Assembly: GCF_019649055.1 (NCBI RefSeq)
Contig: NW_026570279.1
Location: forward strand, 620,001-684,000
Length of the DNA stretch: 64,000 nt
Direction of reading: 5' to 3'
Source: Paramacrobiotus metropolitanus
Taxonomy: Eukaryota; Tardigrada; Eutardigrada; Parachela; Macrobiotidae
A model generated the notes under the pieces. It saw only the letters and a list, made by a program, of their open reading frames with translations. It was not told the origin of the DNA and did not search any database. Position 1 is the stretch's first letter, and each line of letters starts with the position of its first letter. Both the position numbers and the translations under genes were made by a program. This document shows, in pieces, positions 55,351 through 64,000 of the stretch.

Positions 55351-57725
55351 TTTCAGCTACGTATATCGAGGCGAAAATCACGTAAAGTAAAGGTATTGTT
55401 TACCAGTACCAGACAGACACTGAGCCAGTGCCGGGGACCGTGCTCCCATCAACGCCGAGACATTTCGCCCATACATTATTAAAATTTTTCTGATTTTAAA
55501 AAATTGGGGGAAGCTACTTCCTCCAGAAATTCGAAAAATTTGTTAATCCTAATGCGCTAGAGCAGATGATTTGCCCTAAAACCTTTTTTCTAGTGAAGTA
55601 GAGAGCCGACCGATATGCGATCGGCTCTCTCGGCAAGAAAATATATTCTAAAGCGAAATTTTTCGAAAGCTAAAGAGTAAGTAAAGAATGGATTTTGGGC
55701 CGGGAACCAGGCTGCCTACAAAGCGTTATTGCACAGGCCGGTGTTGCGATCCGTACTGCGATGTTATAGTAAATTATCGTCGCCCTCGAAAAGATTCCTT
55801 ACTGGCGAAAAATTATCACTGCCACTTTAAGCGCGTCTATTGCGTACCTCAAGCTTTTAAACCGAATGATGGAAGTCACTCTCTTACCGCTTCTGGAATA
55901 TCTTAGACGATAACGCAGCGGCTTGCTCAAAGAAATCGACTGTAGAATAATGAGTGAAACGGTCGTAGACAAATTAAATATACTTTTCTGCGAGTAACTG
56001 GCTTGCTATCAATGTTTTTCCGCCGGTGGAACGGTACGACTCACAGTATCATTATTACGTATGAAATGAATCGAAAGCGACATGCGTTGAACTGCGTTCG
56101 GTTGCCTAGATACGAGTACTAGCGCTACATTAAAATTTTATTTTGATGAAATGAGCATTCGGCATAAGCATTGAAACGGGCTTCAGCAGTCATTCGATGC
56201 ACCATTGATCGACGTAACTCGCATCAGCACCTCGAAATTTATTCCTTACTCGATAAGTCTCGATTAGGTAAACAACGCTAGTATTTCTTATTATCCGATA
56301 ATCGATAAGGTGTTTTACGGTGTCAGCAGTTGTACTGTATTTTCCCTTCTTGATCTAAGTGCGCGTAGTCGATTTGCGTCGTCTGTTTTAAATTTGATGG
56401 TGAGAAAATCTGCGATTTCTACTTGTTTTTATCTTATTCAGATGCGTATTACTTTAGCCTTTTTAGTGACTTCATTGTCTTTTCATGCAGGTAAGTAATT
56501 TTATATTCACGCCTGAAATTTGAAAAGATGGTCACAGTAATTTTGAACGTCTTTTGGCAACAACAAAATTCCTTACAAATGGTGCATGCATGTGCAACAT
56601 TCGTGCATGTACAGTTGTTTTTTGTATTTAATACTTAACATGAACCCTAATACAATTACCGTGATTTTTTAACATTTTTTAATGTTGAAATTCTCGCAGT
56701 CAAGTGTCGACGATTATGACTGTTATCTTTGTGGCTATTGCCAATATTATTGAAGTATTACCTTGCGCCGTTGCTCTATCAGATGATTGCATGTAAGTAC
56801 TATTGTCAATTTCTGATTTATTTAAGGGGTTGATAATGCATTGTGGTTTGATCACCATTCGTCGCCCCGCCCGTATTGTTGCAGTGTTAATCATTCTATT
56901 ATTTTAACTGTCACCGGGTAATTCCCAAACACGCGCTGTTGTAATAGTGGCATAAATGATGCTTGTACCGGTTGTACGCACTAATGACTAATCCCTATTG
57001 GCATTATTAACTTCATGTGCAAAGTTTTAAAGGCGTCGCCATTCATAATAAATTTTTAAAGACAGACTACTTTTAAAGAGAGAGTACAAGTGCAATAGTG
57101 CTGCAAGACGCAAGTATTTCAGCGGATGGTTTTGTAGCATTGCATGATTGCTTTTATGAGCTGACACCAATATTGTTGTAAGGTTTCTTTGCCGCGTATC
57201 CATGCTTTTACAGAATAACAGACAACATTTGTCGCTGATCAACGAAATTTCAGAATACGGTCCGGCCTATCAGATTTTTTTAATTCAGTTGTATTTGTTT
57301 TAAATTTTGCCTTAATATTTCAGATTTTCTAAGGCATTACAATAATTTTCAGCTAGCTGATCGTTTGAGTTTAAGTGAAAATGGAATTTTGCTTGTACAA
57401 GTATATTAAAGATTTTGTCATTTTATACAAGTATTTTCAAGTTTATTCTAGCTGTTTTAGTTATTTCACCAAATGCTTGGAAAAGCCGCCGGCGACCCGG
57501 GCTCGCACAAATTTAGTTTCGCACTTTTTTAATTTATTTGAGTTACTAACATTATTTATTTGATTTATTTATACATTTTTGCTTTAGTGGCTTTTATGAA
57601 TGATTTTAAATTAAGTGCGGCGATACTTTTAAAGCTTTGTTGCACTTTCAAAGTGCTACTTTATAAAGGTGACCTTCCGAACATCGCCGAATGCGCCGAT
57701 GCAGGCGAACAAGCTTTCTGACATT
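55351..57725. other. No gene recognised
   Basis: Holds an imperfect hairpin at about 55600-55631 (AGAGAGCCGA ... TCGGCTCTCT). A plus-strand frame of 72 codons at 55688-55906 is Cys-rich (GRCCDPYCDV) with no known domain. The rest is AT-rich. Confidence 0.35.
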
Positions 57726-57726
57726 C

Positions 57727-58797
57727 TTACCTTATGGCAATACAGTAGTTTGAAAGGGCTTCAATACTTTCAAGACTTCGAAAACCAGGCCCGCGCGCAC
57801 GCCGCAAAATCCGTAGCGGCCGTTTTGCATGTAACGACAGGCGACGCGGCTTCCAAAAACAACCGAAAATGGGCGTAGGGATATATCCGCGCTGCTGCTC
57901 CAGGCGGTCGGCAACGGTAGACGAGTGCACCCATTGCTCGAAATACGATGGGTACAGTCCTGAGTGCTGCAGCGCAACGGAATTACGTCTCCCGGTTTTT
58001 CGTCGCTGCACTGCTAGCATTAACGGCACAGTGTACCAACCGGAACAGATACAATCGTTTTTTTCAGCTTCTAAAAGATTTCGAGCCGTCCCAATACTCG
58101 CAGGCAGGGCAGCCCACTTAGTAAATTTGGCGTTGGACATCTGCCTGCGCCCGTGCAAGCGGTGTTTCGTCAGGTTAAAGCTAGGGCTGATACTGGCATT
58201 CCAGAACACCGGCGTCATGGCGCGCTGCAGCGCCGCGGGAAAGATGCCGGCTTCGAAGGGCACCGCGTTGCCCTGGATAAAGGCGAAGGCGTGGTAAATA
58301 ATGCTTTTACAGGAAAATACACTCTGCCATGTCACCGGCCATCGCGACACGGTTGACGGGACCGCCCATCCCGGCCATGATGTTGTGCATGGTCCGCGCT
58401 AATGGCTGAATTTTGATGAGGTACCGATCGTAGCTGCCGTCGTTGTGCACGAGGACGGTCAGCGTGGGCGGGACGCCGGCGGCGAATGCCTTTCGACGGA
58501 AAGAGTTGTGACGCAGAATAATCTTCGTCATAGATTGGAGATGGTGCCGCATTCGAAGTCCCGACACTCAAGGACACTGCAGTCGTGGTCGAACTCGGTG
58601 TCTACGGACAGGACATACTGCTCATCCAGCGGAGCCGCTGACATTCCACTTAGTGGTCGCGCGTGCAGCCCGCTCGTTGGTAGTTGGCCTCACAGGTGGC
58701 AGCCGCGGCAGCGCCGCAGATTCGCAGACTTGCGCTCCATAAAGCAGTTAGCGCAGCGCGTCTTGTGGGCACTCCAATTCAAGACCGCGAACTGACG
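57727..58797 (-). pseudogene. Degenerate MYND/SET (SMYD-like) coding region
   Basis: From 58797 downwards the minus strand reads HKTRCANCFMERK then RRCRGC, two Cys pairs spaced like the first half of a MYND finger; a stop follows, while the next frame continues NYQRAGCTRDH. Further on, an open 207-codon frame (58350-57727) has AVPFEAGIFPAAL, recalling the GIFP/GLYP step of SMYD SET domains but without the following Asn-His-Ser-Cys. Another frame near 57990-57950 reads IPLRCSTQDC like a post-SET Cys pair. Stops and frame changes suggest a pseudogene or damaged sequence. Identification is tentative. Confidence 0.4.
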
Positions 58798-58799
58798 AA

Positions 58800-59400
58800 C
58801 ATGCTTTCAAACATCCTAAAGATACTGTATTGCCATACTTTCAATAATACTGCGCTGTAAAACTACTGCAATAGGCTGCAGTTACGGCCCTGCAATGGTG
58901 CTGTAGGGTGTAATAACTACTACAAGTAAGCATTTTCTCTCGCGGTGGTGCATAAAATTAATCTGAAATAGTACTAAAAGGGGGCATCTTTATAGTATGA
59001 ACTAAGAACAGCTGCAATATCTTAAAGCAGCGGCCGCAACGACTGAGTTTTTGCCACATTATGTTGCCGGCAATGTTGCACGGTACATTAGAGTGCAACG
59101 ACGACGATTTTTACCTAGTACCCAGTGCCTCCTTTTCCGGTCGATTAATTTCTAGAAGCTAGCGTTAATGGCTTAAGGCAGCACTGGCAGAAAATTCATA
59201 TATGTGCACAGATTCTTAAATGACTTATGCACGGCAGCCAACTTTTTTTTGCTTCATTAACACAGCCTTTTATACCGGCGTCAGTTGGATATACCAGAAA
59301 TTTATCGTAGCACTAGCTTCAATGTACGATGGATGACCTGCAAACCAATTAACTTTGTTTTATTCTGTTTCAGTTTATTTTATTGAACTGTGAATTAACT
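58800..59400. other. Intergenic
   Basis: No ORF with support and no repeat recognised. Confidence 0.3.
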
Positions 59401-59680
59401 TTAAATTAACTTTGAATTTGAATCCGGGAATGTCATTCCCGCTTCTTCGTACAGCCAATCAGGACCACGTGCTCCCGAGCCGTGCAGGATGTCGATTAGG
59501 CGCGGGGCAATGTTAGCATCCCGGTCCCGGGATGTGTAAAAAGCGGTGGTTAGACTTTGGCTGCCGACGCGACCAGTTCGTCCGAAGAGGTTGACGTATT
59601 CGTCCATGTCGTCCGCCATGCGCGGCAAATCTCAGTTGATAACATGCTTTACGTCCGGAATAGCTAGACCTGAACGAAGA
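59401..59680 (-). pseudogene. DEAD-box RNA helicase C-terminal fragment (DDX3/Vasa-like)
   Basis: Minus strand, after a TTCGTTCAG acceptor-like site: LAIPDVKHVIN, an in-frame TGA, then DLPRMADDMDEYVNLFGRTGRVGS and a tail with PDWLYEEAG to TAA at 59401. This matches motifs V-VI and the end of DDX3/Vasa helicases, but motif VI has Asn-Leu-Phe in place of His-Arg-Ile before GRTGR. The DEAD box and the rest are absent nearby. Best read as a decayed partial copy. Confidence 0.65.
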
Positions 59681-59750
59681 AAAAGCTTAAAACGTCTTTC
59701 AAGGCCGCATTTTCGGCCGAAGCGTAGCGAAGGCATTCTATGATCGGCGA

Positions 59751-60176
59751 TTATGAAAGATGTGTGGTGTCCGTCCGTCGGTCACCGCCAGACTCGTACG
59801 ACTCCCGGCGAGCCAACCGCCACAGACGGTACACATTCTCCTGTCGCTGCATTATCCCACCCAGGATATCCTCGGCCCTTTCCACGGCTTTTTCCATCTG
59901 CAGGTATTTGGCGGCGATCCACACTCGGACGTCGTCTTTGCGTTCAATAGACCACTGGTAAATGCGGCCTCCACTGCTCAGCCATTTCACCAATTTGACC
60001 AGGCTTTCCAGATGGACGTTGTCCGGTTGCTGCAGCTCGATACTGGCGGTGTCGCGCTCATGGAAGTTTCCGCTCAATATGGCGGCGAAGTACGGTGACC
60101 CTTGGATGAGGGCATCTTTGTTTACGGGAATGTCACCGGCTTTACAACTGTACTCAAGGGGTTTGCATTTATGCAT
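59751..60176 (-). CDS. BTB/POZ protein with start of a BACK domain
   Basis: 141 residues, ATG at 60176. The order is Y-S-C-K-A-G-D-I-P-V-N-K-D-A-L then GSPYFAAILSGNF, the core of a BTB domain (strand, helix and dimer face), then LVKLVKWL and a QMEKAVERAEDI helix, then ENVYRLWRLA resembling the first BACK helix. BTB-BACK proteins usually serve as adaptors of Cullin-3 ligases. The family is normally 500-600 residues, so this is either truncated or continues in unrecognised exons. Confidence 0.6.
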   Translation of the reverse strand: MHKCKPLEYSCKAGDIPVNKDALIQGSPYFAAILSGNFHERDTASIELQQPDNVHLESLVKLVKWLSSGGRIYQWSIERKDDVRVWIAAKYLQMEKAVERAEDILGGIMQRQENVYRLWRLARRESYESGGDRRTDTTHLS

Positions 60177-60179
60177 GTG

Positions 60180-61844
60180 CTCTTGTGTCCAGTTTGCAAT
60201 CTATACCACAGGCGAAAACTCGCATAAAAACTATTCCTGTCATGTTTCCCTTACTTATTTTGAAAAATGAAACTGCTGATTAGAGAAAGAAGAAAGTCAT
60301 ATCTGAGCTTTAAAAATGGCGTATTATCGCAGAAGACACGGTCACCCTGACACTCTCTGCTGCAATACCGATGAACCTTGCACTGGGCACACAACTCTGA
60401 GCACCTCGGGTTCTGCAAGCCAGTAAGTGCAGACCTCCGAATGCAAGCGTCTGTTTAAGCACCATATCCATGGTTCGCAAGACAGAATTATATTGCCGAA
60501 TTTAAAGGAGCGATTGAACATAAAGACATTTCGGCTTCGGGCATTTCGGCTTGAAACATGTAGGAAAACCGGCATTTTGACTTCGAATTTGGATTTTTTT
60601 ATCGAATTTGTTTATTTAATGCGGAGCTAACTCGGTTTCGCCCGATTCCAATCCACTAAACGCACCGGTATAGACGCAGCGGAGATAGTCTGTTTCGGTA
60701 CATTCGTTGTAGTACTTTGGCAGTTTATAAAAATTTATCAACTAAAACAGGGACTTTTTTGAATATCTCTATCTAGAGTTACGCGCAACGCAGATATCGC
60801 TGAATTTATTACATCCTTCTAGCGTTACTAGTAACCGTCTAATGATTCCTATGGCAGCTACTCCGTATTTCAGTATCACCTGAATGTTGCGATCACAACA
60901 TTCGGTGATTACTGGTTACGGAGTGTCTGTTCCGTTCTGCAGGCTGTAAGCACGACCTGGCCTACTAAGTAACTGAAATCTGCAAACCCATCAATGCGCA
61001 TTCTCCCCTTTCTTTAGGCGCCGTCAAATATCTCGACAAGCTAGTACATATATAATACTTAATATTCAATTAGCGACCGCGTAGCGAAGGTTTTCTGTGT
61101 CAAGCGCTCGTAAAAAATGCGGTGCCTGTGCGTTCACCACCACAAAAAAAATGCACACATGTAATTTGGCGTTTGTTACGGATGCGCAATGCACGGTTCC
61201 CATATATGGTATTCTCACGCAATACACTAGATCTGTATGTAACTCGCGATGTCTGTGCAACGGCCACCAACATGTCACTGTTGTATTGTTACCGGATGCG
61301 CATTTGCACACAAGCACGGTGGCCATATATACTCACGCATTGTGTTACCCGTGGTGTCTGAGCGTCGATCACCGCCAACGAATGCAAACATGCACAGTGT
61401 TGTTTTCTGTTACCGGATGTAGTATAAATATTTGTGAGATAACGCTGGTGGCAGTTTTTTTCAAAATTAAGTGATTTACTCAACAATCAACTTTCACGTG
61501 TAAGCTCTTCCTGCGACCAATAGGTTCAAAAGGTTATCGCTTTTGCCTTTGGATGAAGCTGGCAGAGGAGCGCTGCAATAGCGTCCGTGGGACTTTTCTG
61601 CGATTCACAGGCTATTCTTTTTGTAACTGCTTAAGAAAGAGCGATTGTCAGTTTGCCACAGTTTTTTATCTTGTTATACTGAAGGCAATATTCCTCGATT
61701 AATTAATGCTCACATTCCGGTTGGTAGTAATTTTAATGCTATAACAGGCGGAGCCTCGGCCTCTGGCCCCTGTCTGAACTTACGTAGCGTTTTTGAATAA
61801 CTTGAGAACGGTAGAAAAATCCTAAATTATTCGGCTCCAGGGAG
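60180..61844. other. No gene recognised
   Basis: Contains diverged repeats of a unit with TTACCGGATG..ACATG and CCATATATACTCACGC between 61150 and 61440. No supported ORF. Confidence 0.35.
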
Positions 61845-61848
61845 TTAA

Positions 61849-62505
61849 GGGAAGCGGGCCGGTGCATGGTACCAAATTCGAGTACATGCACGAAAACTTT
61901 TACTTTCGCGCACTCCCAAACACTTTTTTTTCGGTTCATGACATTCTGTAGCCAGAAGATCTGTATACACTGGCGTGAAAACCGTTTGTGCGCGCAACAT
62001 CAGGTTCGGGAGTTATGGCTGTTAGAAAATTCCTAGAAGTTTAAATGCGTTCAGGTGTACCAAAAGCCTCATTATGGACCGATCTCCCTCGAATTTTGCC
62101 TGTAGATGCACATAACCACGAAGAACGTTTTTAAACCGATCCACTGTTCTAGCATGTTTTTCAAATTTTAAAATGAATTTCAAACATTTTAAAATTCATT
62201 TTAAAATTTGAAAAAAATCATGGAAGTTTGGATCGATGCAGAAACGATTTTCATGGTTACATGCATTTGGTTGCAAAATTTGAGGGAGATCGGTCGATAA
62301 TGAGACTTTTGGTACACCTGAACGCATTTAAACTTGTTGGAATTTTCTAACAGCCATAACTCCCGAACCGGATGTTGCGCGGACAAACGGTTTTCACGCC
62401 AGTGTACGCAAATCTTCTGGCTACAAAACGTCATAAAGCGAAGCAAACACGTGTCTGGGGGAGGGAGCGAAAGCGAAAGTCTTCGTGCATGTCCACGAAT
62501 TTGGG
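61849..62505. mobile_element. TTAA-flanked fold-back element, copy 6
   Basis: TTAA at 61845-61848, left end GGGAAGCGGGCCGGTGCATG. The two halves mirror each other around TTTTAAAATTCATTTTAAAA near 62200. The right end is lost and replaced by repeats of GGACATGCACGTGCATGTCC near 62510-62560. Confidence 0.7.
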
Positions 62506-62509
62506 TGGA

Positions 62510-63137
62510 CATGCACGTGCATGTCCTACCGACATGGACATGCACGTGCATGTCCTACCAAGTTATCAGCTATTAAGTTAGGGCTTAATATTAAATTATG
62601 CAGTTCTGCTTGAGATTACTACTGAAATTTATCAATGTTGATTTTAATCTATGAAGAAGTCATGTCATCGTTGTATCACTTGTATGCCAGAGTTACAGTA
62701 CTTAATAAACTGTGTGAAGCCAAATTTATTCGACATTGCTATCACCAAAAAGCCAATATTTTGCGACCTTGAGACAAAATAAATGACGTAGGTTACGTAA
62801 CAAATTAAAAGTCTCTGAAATAAATACCAAGCACACCAGCACACCACTTCAAAAACGTTCACAAAGTTGCATCAAGCCTACCGCTTCCAGTTTAAGTAGT
62901 TGTTGTTGCTGCGATGCTGCGATTTCTGTACTGTGTTGCTCTTCCTCCTCTTCCACGGCAAAATAAACCCGGGTTAATTACATCTGGCGGTAGAAGTGCA
63001 GGAACTCTCGGAGTCCGGCATGCCGTATCTCGTTTAGGTCCACATGCGCTAGTGTAGTATTCTCAGTTTCTTACAGGCAAGATCAACACCAGCTGGTAAC
63101 TAATCTGCCGCCGCTGGTGTCCAGCGCTGGTCCGGGA
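62510..63137. other. Flank of the 63138 gene
   Basis: Palindromic GGACATGCACGTGCATGTCC copies at 62512-62558. A minus-strand frame at about 62965-62870 reads VEEEEEQHSTEIAASQQQQ and may be an exon. Otherwise nothing. Confidence 0.3.
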
Positions 63138-64000
63138 TTAAGTTCGCCCATATCCCCATGCGCCGACGGTGCTCGAGGCCGCCGCTACATCGCTGGTGTA
63201 TCCCCAAGCGCCGAGGGTGCTCGAGCTACGATGGCGGCGGCATGAGCGGTCGTTTAATGTCGTTTGGTGGAATCCTATCGCATTCTCGGTAAAAAAGCAT
63301 CGGTGCACCGTATGAATTTGGACAGGAAGGTCAGCGTCACCTTTGAGAGGGTGTACTCCCAGTAGCGTTTCCTGCAATCGGCGATAACTCACAAATAAAT
63401 AAGCTGTACTCCAACTGTAGGTTCAATGTTGGTAGCCACTGCGGCAAAGGGTGAGATTTCCGGTTTTACCGGATGAATGAAGTCTTTGGAGGCTGGAGCT
63501 TCACGTAAACGGAGAGCGATGGTGGGGTAGCTTGTTCGGGGCGAAGGCAACCGAGCGAAGCGGCAGCCGTTTGAAACTGCGCTAAATAGAAAAAAACTGT
63601 CACAAGATTAATATTATTATAATTATTTGAAAATTTGTTAGACTTGCTTGATTTGTTGAGGATAGACAGAAAAGTTTCCAAAACAACTCTCGGGTCAAAA
63701 AATTAATGATAACGCATCTATCAGCCAAAGAGAGCTGAAGAGAGTGTAAGCTTTAATTAGCGTATTATCAAAAAGATTGCGAGCCTGGCGATGTGTGATC
63801 GACTTACGTATTCAAGCTGCCGTCCAAGTTGGTGCACAACTCTTCTTCTGGACACCACATCGCATCCGCTTCAGCTAATTTCCCGTAGAAATTCATATTC
63901 ATTGTGACAAAATCCAAACGCGTTAGAACAGCTGCTCGCGCTTTGATAGCGGTTTGCGTGTTTCTCCAGCCTCTCGGCCAAGACTGTGATGATGATGTCC
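63138..64000 (-). CDS. 3' end of an unidentified spliced gene, cut by the window edge
   Basis: Exons: 64000-63808 (donor AATAC|GTAAGT), 63581-63470 (acceptor CTATTTAG, donor CATCCG|GTAAAA), 63371-63138 (acceptor TTGCAG, stop TAA). Phases 2 then 0 match. The first exon reads AAVLTRLDFVTMNMNFYGKL; the second is Pro/Arg-rich; the third holds GFHQTTLNDRS and two copies of an STLGAWGY/STVGAWGY motif near the C-terminus. No domain recognised. Introns are 226 and 98 nt. Confidence 0.5.

Overview
The window is animal nuclear DNA, most likely from a small invertebrate. Genes are split by introns with clear GT..AG borders, many introns are only about 60-400 bp, and the spaces between and inside genes are full of DNA transposons, fold-back elements, a Ty3/gypsy LTR element and satellite DNA. 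A KDM3/JHDM2-type histone demethylase of animal type is present. The style of the F-box gene recalls the large lineage-specific families of eutardigrades, but that placement is an inference and no sequence here proves it. No tRNA or rRNA gene, CRISPR array or bacterial operon was seen.

Layout. 1-1428 (+): 3' part of an F-box-type gene. 1695-4110: an internally deleted hAT transposon with perfect 8-bp target duplications. 4566-5132 (+): a one-exon gene resembling a Ulp1/C48-type protease that has lost its catalytic residues. 5715-12894 (+): a predicted 14-exon gene (1,098 codons) whose disordered N-terminal half is built from duplicated exons and whose last exon encodes a P-loop NTPase with a possible restriction-endonuclease-like tail, an architecture like Crinkler/RHS proteins. 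13.6-19.6 kb: a large inverted, higher-order satellite built on the 8-mer ACGTTCTR. 20.18-20.60 kb: another tandem repeat. 20889-21158 (+): a RING-like gene missing one zinc ligand. 21.8-24.6 kb: frame-broken coding traces, mainly minus strand. 25.6-25.9 kb (-): a zinc-finger exon. 28.6-29.2 kb (+): 3' end of an unidentified gene.

29457-54076 (-): a KDM3-type JmjC demethylase. Eleven exons join in frame with homology across every junction, and a twelfth supplies the N-terminal zinc-binding segment. About 22 kb of it is intron. Intron 1 holds a three-level nest of inverted-repeat elements, intron 2 a 51-bp minisatellite open on both strands, and intron 4 a 6.36-kb Ty3/gypsy element (38206-44567) with LTRs that read identical and a textbook -1 frameshift signal between gag and pol.

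57.7-58.8 kb (-): a decayed MYND/SET-like coding region. 59401-59680 (-): a broken DEAD-box helicase fragment. 59751-60176 (-): a BTB/BACK protein. 63138-64000 (-): the 3' end of an unidentified spliced gene. The genes look independent, not pathway partners. The dominant theme is transposon and satellite activity around and inside host genes, plus exon duplication in the NTPase gene. Exon models come from splice signals, reading phase and motif memory; nothing was searched or aligned by software.
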